Below are positions 10,549 to 21,774 of a DNA stretch of 64,000 bases, one piece after another. A program made the position numbers and the translations under genes. The notes beneath the pieces are model-generated. The model did no database searches. It was not told where the DNA came from and saw nothing but the letters and a program-made list of their open reading frames with translations. Positions within the stretch are counted from its first letter, which is position 1. Each line of letters starts with the position of its first letter. This DNA comes from Chloranthus sessilifolius. Its lineage: Eukaryota; Streptophyta; Magnoliopsida; Chloranthales; Chloranthaceae. Location of the stretch: assembly GCA_021018995.1 (NCBI GenBank), contig CM037591.1, forward strand, positions 8,996,001 through 9,060,000, read 5' to 3'.

Positions 10549-13500
10549 GAAGATTTTATCTTGGAATGTTGAGGTATTTGCAACCTTCGCAAGCGGGCTT
10601 CGGTAAAAAGAGTTATCTCCCACCTTAGTCCTGAGGTTATTACGATTCAAAAAACCAAATGGGGGATGAATGACAATAAAAAGATAACTTCGATGTTGGG
10701 CGAGAATAGATGGGATTGGATGGGTGTAGATTCTGAAGGCGCTTCTGGCGGTATCGCTATCGCGTGGAATTCTATCCTTTTTGACAAAGTCGACGAGGAA
10801 GTTGGTTCCTGTTCGGTGTCGGCGGTTCTGAGAAATAGAGACAATGGGAGGTGTTGGACTCTCACGGGTGTTTACAGTCTAAATGATGATGCGAGGCACA
10901 AAGATTTTTGGTTTGAGTTGGCGGCTATGAGAGCTAGGTGGGATGAACCGTGGTGCCTTGGCGGTGATTTCAATGCTATTCGTTTCCCCCATGAGAAACA
11001 GGGTGGCCCACCGAACAAGTCTACCATGAGTGCGTTCTCTGAGTTCATCCATGACTAAGCTCTGATCGACTTACCGATGTTGGGAGCGAGGTTCACTTAG
11101 TTGAGCTTTCAATCCCCTCCTCTAAGTCATATTGACCAGTTCCTCTGTTTGGCTGATTGGATGGAGATGTACCCTAACGTCGTGATGGAAATTTTTGCCT
11201 GCTTTCCGTCAGATCATAGACCGATTGTGGTTGGATGCGGTTTTACCGGGAGGGCCCTTTCCCCTTCTCGATTCGAGAATGTGGCTGCATGCTGAGGGCT
11301 TTCGTGACAAGGTCAAAAAGTGGCGGAATGAATGCCGGCCGTCGGGTTTTGCTTCTTTCATCCTCATTTCTAAGCTAAAGTTTGTTAAATCTAAGATTAA
11401 GGAGTGGAATCAAGTGGAGTTGGGGTTGGTTCACAAGGCCAAAGAGGAGCTTCTCGATCAGCTGCGCCGGTTGAATTTGGTGGAAGAAGACCGTGCCCTT
11501 TCTAATGACGAAAGAAATCAGAGGCTTAGTCTTCGAGATGAGCTGAACGAGAAGTGTCTAGCGGAAGAGATATCTTGGAAACAGAAGTCAAAAGTTCATT
11601 GGCTTAAGGAGGGTGATAATACTAAGTTCTTTCACTCCGTCGCCAATTCAAGGGCGAAGGCGAAGCTTCTGGGTAGCATTCTCATTGACGGTGTGCGGTA
11701 CGAGGAGAAGGACCGTGTTAGTGTCGAGATTGCTCATTTTTATGAGTCTTTATTTTCAGATGATGGATGGGTCAAACCTGATCTTGACGGTCTCTCGTTC
11801 AAATCATTCCTATTGAGGATCAAGCTGCGGTGGAGCGGGTTTTTGAGGAAGATGAAATTAAGCAAGCCATTTGGTCTGCCGGGAAAAATAGATCCTCTGG
11901 GCCAGATGGTTTTTCTATGAAATTTTTCAGGGCGTGCTGGGATACGGTGAAGGCTGAGTTGCTGGTTTTTTTTTATGAATTTCATGCGAGGGGAACTATT
12001 AGTAAGGCCCTTAATTCGGGCTTTATTACTCTCATTCCTAAAAAAGAAGGCACCGAAAACGTGAGAGACTATAGGCCTATTTGCCTCATCAATTGCCTCT
12101 ACAAAATTCTTTCTAAAGTCCTTTCGAATAGACTTAAACCTCTTATGAATTTGATTATCTCTTAGCAGCAAGGGGCCTTTGTTATTGGGAGGTTGTTTAC
12201 GGACACCTTGGTGGTGGCGGAGGAAATCGTGCACTCTGCTCATATTAGTGGGCGGTCGTCGCTGGTTTGGAAAATCGACATGGAAAAAGCATACGATAGG
12301 GTCGATTGGAGGTTCCTTCTGTATATGCTCGAGGGGTTTGGTTTCGGGGACTGATGGATCAGGTGGATTAAGGCGTGTATTTGTTCGGCATGGTTCTCGG
12401 TTATCATCAATGGTACCCCGAATGGGTATTTCAAAATTCCCGAGGTCTCAGGCAGGGCAATCCTATTTCCCCGCTTCTTTTTAATATGGTTAGTGAGGCG
12501 TTAGGGGCTCTTTTCTCTAAGGCAAGAGAGTTGGAGATCATTAAGGGCATTCAGATTTCTCCCATTGGCATATCGGTGACGCATCCTTAGTATGCCGATG
12601 ATACCGTAGTGTTCTGTAGAGCTGTGCCGGCGGAGGTCAAAGCGATCAAGGATATTCTTGCCATTTATGAAGTTGTTTCTGGTCAACGGGTTAACTTGAG
12701 GACGTCTTCTATTGCTGGTTTGCATACTGATACCCCAGTTCTAGATGCTCTAGTTGCAGATATTGGGTGTGAGGTGGTCTCGTTTCCGATCAAGTATCTA
12801 GGTCTTCCTTTGGGTGTTCGTTCCCCCAACGTGAGGGACTGGGATCCGGTAATGCCTCGCTTCCAAGATAGGTTGGCGACGTGGAAAGGGAAGCTTCTCA
12901 ACAGTGGGGACAGGCTGTGCCTAGTTAAAGCCGTGTTAAGTAGTCTGCCGGTGTTTTTTATGTCAATGTACTCCTACCCCAAATCTGTCATTTTGGTGCT
13001 CGAGAAGATTCAAAGGGGATTTTTATGGGAAAGTACGACTACAGACAAGAAACATCACTTAGTTAATTGGGAGATTTGCCAGTTTCCTCGTTATTTTGGA
13101 GGTTTGGGAATTAGGAGCTTGGAGATGTTCAACAAGGCTTTAATGGGGAAATGGTTGTGGAGAACAGGGGTTGGGGGTGAGAAGGATAATTTATGGTTCC
13201 TTATTCTTGCTGAGAAATACTGTGTGTCAGAGGGGCAAGGGGGTATCAACACGAATGTTCCCATTTCTAGGAGAATGTCCAATTGCTGGAAAGGGATTTG
13301 CTCCATCATGCCGAGTTTTCAGAAGTTCATTCATTTCAGTTGGGGTTACGGTAATCCGATCAGATTTTGGGACGATGTGTGGTTAGGTATTCAGTGCTTT
13401 AGAGATACTTTTCCTCTTATCTACAATGTTGCGTTTCCATTGTGGGTTCGATGGATCAGTTCTTTGAGGAGATCAATGGGTTGTGCATGTAGTCTTTACA

Positions 13501-14060
13501 AACCAAAAGAAATCATAGGGATGCTGAGATAGTGCAATTTGCGGAGCTGATGTCTCTCCTCTATGCTGCTGAGCGGAATAGAAATCTTAGAGACTTGAGA
13601 TTATGGTCTTTGAGTTCTAAAGGAGTATTCTCGGTGAGCTCATTTTATCGTGCACTGGTATCTAGGCCGCTAATCTTCCATGTCTTGACCTCTCTTATGG
13701 AAAGTGCCTATTCCTTCGAACGTCAAGTTCTTCAGTTGGTGTCTCGCATGGTCTCGCGTGAGGCCATATTGGTCACAATATGCTGAATGTCTGCGTTTTC
13801 TGCTTTCAGAATGAGGAAAATTTGTCACATTTTCTTACACTGCAATCTTGCGCACCGAATTTGGGATTCTTTTCAGCTCTTTTGGGGTGGCGTGGGTGTT
13901 TCCTAATAACATTCCTCTGTTGATAGCTAGTTGGTCTAGCTACAGGTTGGGTGATGCTAGAGAAGCTTTCTGGAGAGTGAGCGTTTATGCATTGTTTTGG
14001 GCTTATGGAGAGAGCGGAACAAAAGGATTTTTCGGAAGAGATGCGAACCGGTGGGTTTGA
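10549..14060 (+). pseudogene. LINE A ORF2 remnant: endonuclease, reverse transcriptase, zf-RVT
   Basis: Starts at ATG 10549 (MKILSWNV). The endonuclease follows with QKTKWG, where QETK is usual so the catalytic Glu is replaced, then GDFNAIRF (about 10966) and SDHRPI (about 11211). The reverse transcriptase spans about 11830-12640 with [34 protein letters not shown] and an intact YADDTVVF catalytic box at about 12592. The open frame 12609-13532 continues into the C-terminal region (YLGLPLGV, FLWES), and a degraded zf-RVT tail follows. Stops occur at about 10597, 11057, 12163, 12354 and 12589. Confidence 0.85.
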
Positions 14061-14305
14061 TCATGCAAGCTATCAAGGACCTGATGGTCGATTGAGTGTC
14101 GCTGGTCAAGGACGACAGGGAAGGCTTCAACTCTTATTGGCTTGAGTCCTATTCTTCCTGATTGTAGTCTTTGTTTAGTTTTTGCTTGCATTGTTGCGAT
14201 TTTTTTTTTTTCTTTCTGTTTTTGGCTGAGCATCTCGCTAAGCCTTCATGTTTCTGTCCTCTATTTTTATATTGCCATTTACCAATCCCCAAAAAAAAAA
14301 AAAAA

Positions 14306-14831
14306 TCTTATTTTTTAGAGATTCCGCCGCCCATTGAAATTCTCCAAAATTGTTGGGCCAAACACCTATGACGTTGACCTTTGGTACCCATCCCATGTCA
14401 CTCGGTAACACTGATCAAGTGGAGAGTACAATGTAAACTGTTAAACAGAATTCATTGTAGATTAACATGTTGAAACTATGTTTCACAGGCGGATAAATCA
14501 ATCAAAGCAATGTTTCACAGGTCTTTAGCTCTCCTAGATGGCTATACTAGTTTTAGATGAGTTATGCCAATTATAGAAATTCTGAACCCTTCTTTGTTGA
14601 ATAAAATTGTGTTGCCATCAAATGCATGAAACAGAGAATAAATTTTTATGTGACAAAAATGATTCATTTATATATTCTCAACTACCATTTAAATATACAT
14701 TTGAAAGATGCAATCGCATTATCATCCAACTTGACTTCTATAGTAGAAAACACATCAAAACATATTGCTTACCAATATTAACAACAAATTCTAGAAACAG
14801 GAAAGAAAACAAAAAATTTAAGGTCATCTAC
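14306..14831. other. Intronic stretch without recognised features
   Basis: Between the poly(A) of LINE A and PPD exon 3. AT-rich; no element ends or exons recognised. Confidence 0.4.
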
Positions 14832-14940
14832 CGGCAAATCTGAGAATTGGGGCAACGATAACAAATAAGCGCCCCTCCTTTGCGCTTGCAAATCTCAAAT
14901 CAATCTCTGTGCCACCAAGATCTGCAATTGATACAGGAAC
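14832..14940 (-). CDS. PPD4: PPD4-like exon 3
   Basis: 109 bp, preceded by acceptor ttttag and followed by donor GTAGAT. It encodes VPVSIADLGGTEIDLRF and on to VAPILRFA, then G of a split codon. The expected continuation (family D-N-L-G-D) is not found in the window. Confidence 0.75.
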
Positions 14941-17319
14941 CTAAAACAAGTGAAAACATACAAGTTCAGATGAGGAGACGTTCGTTGAAAATCGGAGAGC
15001 TGAAGTTTTCAGTTGTAAATGGAATAAAATACCTCTTCCCATTCTTGGGGAACTGAAAACGAGTATGGTATGATTGGACTCCACCCCACACCGTGCCCTC
15101 CAGACTTCTCATCAGGTCTGCGATATGTCCTCCAACCTGGCTGAGCAGTTTTTTTCCATATGAAAAGCCATACACTTATAAATATATAAAATTTTAAAAT
15201 ATAATAATAATAATTTGTTAAATAACTCTCAACTACAATATATAATACTTATGAAGAAACAATAAATTTTTAAAGGGTGTCGCTTCATTGATGTATAACT
15301 AGAAGGTTGACTCCACAACTGTAATCAATTCCTTACAGTAACTGTAAATAAAAATTGCAATGCAGGAACTAAGTAGTACCTAATGTTCGAAGGTTCTATG
15401 ATTCCACATGTCAAAATTCAGTAAATTGAATGGTATAAAGGATCAGCTTGAAAAAATATATCAATCGGTTCTTTTGGGTTTTAATGCCTTCTGTCACCAT
15501 TCCTTGTCATATTAGTTTATGAACCCAATGTAAGATATAACCAGATAAAAAAACCGAAGAATAGATATAGCAAACCAAGCGTATATAAAAAAGAAGAGAC
15601 CGAACCTCATCACTGGCGGCATCTCATTAAAAAAAAATACAATAACCTGTTAGAGGCACTGCATGTTAAAATTTACAGATTTCATTTCCCCTAAAAGCTG
15701 TATGTGTCAGCTTTTGGCGCTGATAGATTGATTAAATAGATCTAAATCTATTGAAGTCGGTTATTGCTCATTATCCCATAAAACAAGGATTATGGAATTC
15801 AAGAGGTAACAACAAAGAAACACAATTAGGAAAAAATATGAAATTATACGAAACCAATCATTATGTAAAACAAAATTGAAACAAATTGTTTGAAGGTTGT
15901 TGGAACAATACAAGCACAAGGAACTCACGGGAAGACCAGACTTCAATGGAAGGAAAGTAGTGAGAAGCGACATGACGGATTTCAGAGCACTAGAGAGGTT
16001 TGTCCTAAACAGAAATTAGTGGAAAAATAGGACTGGCAAAGCCAACCTTTTCGATCAATCAAAGTAGTAGCTCATTTATTGAACTAAAGTGGACCAAAAT
16101 TCAAACTCGTTGGATAATTTAAATTGTCCAATTTATGCACTCTATATGAACGGTTGTGCATATTTTTCTAATGGTTGATATTAAAGTGCACTGATTAGAT
16201 GGTTCCAATCCTCTCGTAGGCATGATTCTTCGCTTGAGACATGCTAATGATGGTCTGCAAGGTGGACTACTGGGATTGATCAAATATGTATGCAACATGG
16301 CACAAGGGTGGCTGTTATAGCCCTATCTGTGTACAAGCAGCCAGCACAGTCAGTCTCTAACAAAAATGGGTGCACAGGCTCATCAAATAGGGTGCACAAT
16401 TAATGGCCCAATATATATGTTCAATAGCAAATAATAGCACTCATTCCGTTATCCTAACCATTTTGTTTGATTTTTTTCGTTTTTTCTTTGTTTGTTTTTT
16501 TGGGGAGATTGGTCAAAACTTCATTGCCCTTTCAAAAAAGGACAGTTTTTTTGGATAGATGGGAACACCAATCAGTACAATATTTGGGCTATAAAGAATT
16601 CAAGAGCGCACCGACCAATCGAATATTCCTAATTGATGAGAACATGCTCCAATGACTGGTTGAGATGAGGGATACCACCAATTTGGCAGCATTAATAATC
16701 TATAATTCCTCTAATTATATTGGGATTTGGGAGTTCAAGAGATGGTGAAAAAAGATAACAATAGTTTGTTATGAATGAATCTTCTTTTAACTTTTATAAC
16801 TAAATTGCTAGTAGTGTTTGAACTAGAAACAAGAGAACTACAAAAAAAAGACAAAAACCAAAACCCAGAAAAGAAAAAAAAAGTTGTATCCAGAATGAAG
16901 AGAACCAAAACCAAAGAAAAAAGTGAAAAAAAAATATAATAGTAATAATAATTCCTCTTGTATCATTTGAAAAAATATGTAACACATGAAAATCAACCTT
17001 GTTCATCTGGTTCAGACAAGCCAGGAATCCTCCCAGCTAAAAGGCCTTGTTTCACAGCAAGCCCATCTCTTGTACAACCCAAAACTGTAGAAATCACAGA
17101 AATCCCAGATACCATAGCTGACCTTCTTCTCAAGAACCCAAAAAGTTCCTCAGATTTTTCAACGGTCAAATCATTATCTCCTGCTATATTTCTTCCATGA
17201 CCCTCTTCAAAGGAAGATTTAACACACATAAAGGACTTGATTGTGGAATTTTTGGGCAGGTGTTGGTGGTAGGATTTGAAGGAAAAGGAAGAGCTTGTGG
17301 TGAAGAAGGTGGTGTGCAT
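14832..17319 (-). CDS. PPD4: PsbP domain-containing protein, chloroplast (PPD4-like), 3' end outside window
   Basis: Three exons in phase: 17319-16998, 15136-15033 and 14940-14832, giving 178 codons plus one base. The N-terminus is Ser/Thr-rich (transit peptide), then a twin-arginine segment RRRSAMVSGISVIST, as in Tat-imported thylakoid lumen proteins. The mature part starts near GLLAGRIPGLSEPDEQG and contains RTYRRPDEKSGGHGVGW and VPVSIADLGGTEIDLRF. From memory these blocks belong to the PsbP-like lumenal family, best PPD4 (29.8-kDa lumenal protein). The role of that family member in photosystem or lumen function is only loosely defined. Roughly 80 C-terminal residues are missing and should lie left of position 1. 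The PPD number is less certain than the family. Confidence 0.72.
15033..15136 (-). CDS. PPD4: PPD4-like exon 2
   Basis: 104 bp. Acceptor ccag before GTTGG and donor GTATTT. It encodes WRTYRRPDEKSGGHGVGW and IIPYSFSVPQEWEE. An upstream acceptor 4 bases earlier would break the frame with exon 1, so the 15136 border is preferred. Confidence 0.75.
15141..15894. other. PPD intron 1, first part; nothing recognised
   Basis: AT-rich intronic sequence. No element borders or coding blocks recognised. Confidence 0.4.
15895..16055 (+). mobile_element. RTE-type LINE 3' fragment
   Basis: The plus strand reads gggaagaccag, gtagtgagaag and gtggaaaaataggac, translating roughly as GRPDFNGRKVVRSDM and WKNRTGKA. 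This is the conserved C-terminal end of plant RTE-clade reverse transcriptase ORFs. Related scraps are at 23130-23510 and 45850-46165. Lies in PPD intron 1. Confidence 0.6.
16056..16997. other. PPD intron 1, second part; nothing recognised
   Basis: AT-rich with A- and T-runs near 16800-16950 (16830-16950 is strongly A-rich). No coding blocks or element ends recognised. Confidence 0.4.
16998..17319 (-). CDS. PPD4: PPD4-like exon 1, targeting sequence
   Basis: 322 bp from the ATG to donor GTTGAT. It encodes about 107 residues: a Ser/Thr-rich stroma-targeting part, a twin-arginine lumen signal (FLRRRSAMVSG then a hydrophobic stretch) and the mature N-terminus ending SEPDEQ. A bipartite signal is what a lumenal PsbP-like protein needs. 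Confidence 0.75.
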
Positions 17320-17493
17320 TTTTATCTGTCTTTAAGTAGAGATTGGAATTGCAGAGAAGAAAAGAAAATGACTCTGTTTTTTATTTTTGTATTTTTTTTG
17401 GGTTGCTTCAAAGAATCCGAGAAACAGAAGAAGTCTTTATTTTTGTATTTTTTTTTATTAGACTAGAAAATTGGGCATTATCTTCCTTTTCAA

Positions 17494-17495
<2 letters not shown>

Positions 17496-17533
<38 letters not shown>
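17496..17533. repeat. (TA)n microsatellite in the PPD 5' region
   Basis: 19 TA units, 177 bp upstream of the PPD ATG on the minus strand, therefore within the likely promoter or 5' leader. Confidence 0.95.
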
Positions 17534-17536
<3 letters not shown>

Positions 17537-17779
17537 TTTGGATTTTGTTTTGTTGGGTCCAGTAAAATGATTTTGTGGACGTGGGGACTTTTTATGTTGA
17601 TGATGATAATAATTAAGAGGCGCCTTGAAAAAAAAAACTATTCCCAGAACAGCTAGATTTTAATTTTGCCCATTTCCAGAACACTTGGATAATGGATCAC
17701 AGGAGAGGCGGAAGGGTAAATGGTCAGCAGGGCCGTTACTGAGTTTTTGGTGGCCTCTGTTCGAAATGACGCTACCAAG

Positions 17780-18310
17780 CTGGAATCAAGATTTGATCAT
17801 CTGATAAGTGTATCATGATATCAAAATCTATTGTGTGGAAGGTTGGGACGAAAAAACGATCTCCATCATCTAATTTAAGGCCATCAATTATTTTTTTTAT
17901 TGCTGGTGCAAATAACAGCACCCTTTCTAAAATGCACGATATTATTTTGATTTTTTAAAATTATATATAAATTAAAATTTTTATTTATATATGGGATGAT
18001 TTCATTATATATTGTAGTTCACTATTCTAGTAGTTGAATTAGTGGATTGTGACACCTAGGTTCTAGGTTAGAACCTCCTTATTTATAAGGTTTTGCTTTT
18101 AATTAATTTTATAGGTGTATCTCTCTTAAAATTAGTTCGAATATAAGTGCGAGTCCTTAGTGCAGCATTCTTTGCACCCTTTTTTGTGAAGAACACAAGC
18201 ATTTCCATCATTAAAATCGGTGACTGCCATGAATCAGCCGATAGGGATCATTTTTCGTCCTAATCTTCCATACAACAGATTTTCAGATTATGGTGCACCT
18301 ATCAAATCTT
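17780..18310. mobile_element. Foldback repeat pair (gacgaaaaa family)
   Basis: The arm 17780-17900 (aatcaagatttgatcatctg, attgtgtggaag, gggacgaaaaa, gatctccatcatct) recurs inverted at 18190-18310. The arms are related to those at 42245-43285 and 61135-61395. Non-coding; about 290 bp of spacer. Confidence 0.65.
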
Positions 18311-18655
18311 CATATCGATTTATTTGTAAAATAATTTTTTATTTTCTTTTCTTTTAAACTTATACGCGAAATAATTACCAAGCAGTTGAGAGTAATGTGT
18401 TCCGCTGCCCACTGCCACAGGCGGGCCCTGATGGTCAGGTTCGTCCAACTGGTTAAACTCGATTTCGTGTTCAAATAGAAGAGAATCTTGACTTCCACTG
18501 TTTTTATATGTAAATAGAGTTAAGATTCAGTCAAGATTTTCTTTTATCCAATGGCTGCAAAAAAATTGAACATGAAATCAAGTTCAACCGTTTGGCATTG
18601 ACCATCGCGTCGGGGTAGAAATGGTCCCAAAAGTTTTTTTTGATAGGACTGGTTA

Positions 18656-19027
18656 AGGGCTGTCAATGGGTCGGGGTGACCCAGTACCGGACCCATCCCA
18701 CCCCGATTTTTACAGGGTCGGGCATGAGGCATCCAAACTGACCTTGATGTTGGGTCTAGTCAAGTCGAGTAAGAAGTCGGGTCGGCCAAAAGTCGGGTCA
18801 GAGTGAGTCAACCAAACGCCAGATATTTTTAATCTGAAATCATGGAAAATTGGTGCATTTTACCAGATTGGGTCAGATTTTGGAGTCAAGTTTTCGGGTC
18901 AAACATATTCCCTTGACCCGTCTAGTCTGGTCAGGTGCACCACCAGGTCAGGTCAGCGTATACCATTTTCTTGTTGAGCAACAGAAATTTTGGCCTGACC
19001 CGACCCGACCCGACCCAATGACAGGCC
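18656..19027. mobile_element. hAT-like MITE (GGGCTGTCAATGGGTCGGG ends)
   Basis: Left end GGGCTGTCAATGGGTCGGG, right end the inverse (CGACCCAATGACAGGCC), 372 bp. Same family as 608-1000. The flanks gactggtt and gattagtt could be an 8-bp target duplication with two transitions. Confidence 0.65.
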
Positions 19028-19117
19028 AAGATTAGTTCGAGGCTCTTTGCCAACTGCAATGGATTATCAAGTTAATGAGAATCTTGCTAAACTGGGGATT
19101 ATTTAGAGGTACTGATT

Positions 19118-19660
19118 GAGGCTGTTAATGGCCGGGTTAGGGTCGGGCCAGGTCAAAATCAGCCAGGCGCTAAGCGCTTTAAGCTAGGCCTGGCCCAACT
19201 TAAGGAGGGTTCAGGCTTAGCATAAAGCTCAAAGCTTGTGGATTAAGATTAGGCTAGCACTTTAAGCTCGAAATATAAAACGTTTGGGCTTGGGCTTAAG
19301 CCTCTAGGCCCATTGGGTTCTCATATATGATATCTAATTTGAGTTTCAGTTATAATATTTTTTTTGAAAAACCTTGAAAGAATTATAAATTTCCAATTTT
19401 AAAACTCTAAATTATCCTAGAAAATAAATATTAAGGTCTTATTAGATATTTGCAATATATCAATATTTCTACTTTTATGAACATTGAGCCAATTTTTGTA
19501 AATCAAGATCTAAATTATAAATAAGTGGGCTAGGCCAGGCCAGGCCAGGCTTGGGGTTTGAAAGTTTATGATGAACCAGTCTTGGACTTAGTGTCATAAG
19601 CTTGTACGGGCTCAGGTTTACCCTAGCCCATCCCATGCTCGGCCCGTTGCCACCCCTAAT
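19118..19660. mobile_element. hAT-like MITE, GGCC-rich
   Basis: Starts GAGGCTGTTAATGGCCGGG and ends with the near inverse GGCCCGTTGCCACCCC. Both ends are dominated by GGGC/GCCC words with an AT-rich centre. No target duplication could be fixed. Confidence 0.5.
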
Positions 19661-19939
19661 TATAATATAATAAATATTAGTTAGACATTTTAATATAAAA
19701 AATTAAACAAATACCAACCAGGTATTTTGAGTTATTATCCAAACCAGGCCCAATGTAAGCCGTACCGGGTTTATGAGGCAAAAACCCTACCAGTTCAGGC
19801 CCAGTTCACCCAAAATGCCGGCCTGGTTGTGGGCTTGGACTGGGCAAAAACCTTACCTTTTCGGTAAACCTTTCCCAGCCATAGAACTCGCACCCCATAG
19901 GTGTTGGATCAAAGACCAGATAATGGTAATGCTTGGGAC

Positions 19940-20117
19940 CAAGGTATTAAAATCAGTCTTGGTCTCGACCGGTACCAATTTTCCCGAGGCCGATACTAAT
20001 TGGCGCCCCAATACATATCGGCCGATATGTATCGGCGATACCGATATGGGATACTGATACATATCAGTTTGGCCGAAAACTGATACGTATCGGTATCGGC
20101 CGATTTTTTATACCTTG
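19940..20117. mobile_element. hAT-like palindromic-word MITE, copy 1
   Basis: 178 bp with ends CAAGGTATTAAAATC and its inverse GATTTTTTATACCTTG. The 8-bp flanks CTTGGGAC (19932-19939) and CTTAGGAC (20118-20125) differ by one transition. The interior is made of palindromic words (GATACGTATC, ATCGGCCGAT). Same architecture as copies at 24438, 39907 and 56260. Confidence 0.8.
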
Positions 20118-20125
20118 CTTAGGAC

Positions 20126-20290
20126 TCTCAACGAACAAAGTTTAGAGTCCAGCCAGAGTCAGCTTGAGATCGGTTCTTTAATATTCGAGCCAGAGTCAGC
20201 TTGAGGTCGGCTCATTTATATTCGAGCCGAGCTTATTTATACTCTATCCTAAACCTGCCCAGCTCTAGTTCGGGTCTATCAACCTAGAGC
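20126..20290. mobile_element. Fragment related to the 49717-50479 MITE
   Basis: Together with the duplicated flank, the sequence reads ggactctcaacgaac and continues with GAGCCGAGC words and ttatattcgag, resembling the interior of the hAT MITE at 49717-50479. The right end is not recognisable, so it is called a fragment. Confidence 0.4.
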
Positions 20291-20670
20291 CAAGTAATAT
20301 GCTATGAATAAAAAAAAATCAGCTGCAATCCAGTGCTTTTGTAGCCATCACAATGGAACTCGGTAAAAAAATTTATAAATAAATAACAAGAGATTTCGGT
20401 AACCTTTCCCAGTCATGGAACTGGCATCCGTAGACGTTGGATCAGATCAAATAATGGTGATGCTGAACATTCAAATTACAAGGAAAAAAAAACCACATGC
20501 AACACCTTCTGTAAAATATTGAAGACTTCCACATGGCTATACATTTGTCTATGATATATATCATGATTGCTAAAAATCAAGACGAAAATTTTCAAGGTCG
20601 ATCAAAAAAATTCTACATGTCTCTACCGTTGATGCACACCGATCTGGTGCAAGAGGACTTCAGAAGGAGA
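20291..20670. other. 3' flank of the GT47 gene
   Basis: Lies downstream of the GT47 stop codon on the minus strand and should hold the 3' UTR. No clear AATAAA could be assigned. A block at 20398-20475 is a diverged direct copy of 19861-19935. Confidence 0.4.
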
Positions 20671-20900
20671 TCAAGGCAAAGGCATGGGCAGTTTCCAGTC
20701 GCGGAAGCCAACCAAATCTCTGTTTACGATAGACCCGTTGTGTAGCCAAAAAGTTTCTGCCGACTGGTGGAATTGTCTCACCTTTCTTTGGAGTTCCCAC
20801 ATGATTGCAAGCATCGCTGAGCACTGCTCAGTTTCAGGAGCATAAACCCACAAGCATCTGACCTGCCTGCCACGGGATATCATCCCCTCTATCTCTCCAT
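20671..20900 (-). CDS. GT47 exon 8 with stop
   Basis: 230 bp after acceptor atcag. Encodes residues 382-456, [21 protein letters not shown] to LPMPLP and TGA. Contains the conserved C-terminal [17 protein letters not shown] block. Confidence 0.9.
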
Positions 20901-21723
20901 CTGATCGATAAAACCAATTAACCAATTATCAAGCACATGTAGTGTGAGCTAAATCGGATGTGAGGCAAGCATGGAGGACTGACTGACCTGATATGGATTG
21001 TAGATACTCCAAAAGCTCGGGGCCAATACGAGTCGAAGGCCACTTGATTGATATCCGGGTGTAGTCGATGACGTTCTGGAAAGGTAATTCTACTTGATCC
21101 GATAAAATAACTGGGACACATTCCTGTTTGGTACAGTAATACCCTAAGAGTAGCTCTTAAAACATAAAACCAATAGAGAATAAAATGAGAGAGAGAGAGC
21201 ATGATTGCAGAGGGGTAATGTAGGTTTTCATATAAAACTTCATTTTTTCCTGTAAAATTGATGTACAAAATTCCACATGGAAAAAGTCCAACCCCTTCGG
21301 ACCATCCACGTCAGGCCCACATTATACACTCTAGATAGATCCCTAACCGCCTGCATAATTGTGAACCTGATAAATTCAGTTAAAAATGTATGACCAACAT
21401 TCTACATCTGACAAGCAAGTACATAGGTCAGATGGTTAGGATCACCTGGCTGGCGTGATTATTCTCCAATCTCATAGGAGTGTGCCATCTGAATGGTCTA
21501 GATCAATCAGACTCATGCCACATATGTGTTTGTGCCATCATATATAAGGCAAGGTGTTTTTAGGCTTGAACGTCCAAAATCACTACACTTGAACCTCAGA
21601 CTTTCAATCAAGCCTTGTTATATAACTGATTAGTTGAGTGCAGTTGTATTCCAAGATTGATTTAAATAGTGGAGTACAGCTCTACTCAACCAGTGTACAC
21701 TCAAAAGTCTATAGAATCTTGCT

Positions 21724-21774
<51 letters not shown>

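Larger units (their letters stand above)
9140..14305 (+). mobile_element. LINE A, plant L1-type non-LTR retrotransposon
   Basis: About 5.2 kb with ORF1, endonuclease, reverse transcriptase and C-terminal zf-RVT regions in that order, and a 15-base poly(A) at 14291-14305. Many stops and shifts make it inactive. The 5' border near 9140 is inferred; tctaatatttcttag before it loosely resembles tcttattttttag after the poly(A) and may be a worn target duplication. Two relatives, LINE B (about 30450-36140, +) and LINE C (about 37650-42010, -), share the same ORF1 C-terminus and ORF2. If the PPD gene continues left, LINE A sits in its intron 3. Confidence 0.88.

Noticed and set aside
15761-15973. N-terminal exon of the PPD gene (MSLLTTFLPLKSGLP)
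   Set aside because: This is the complement of an RTE LINE fragment; the targeting exon at 16998-17319 fits in phase.
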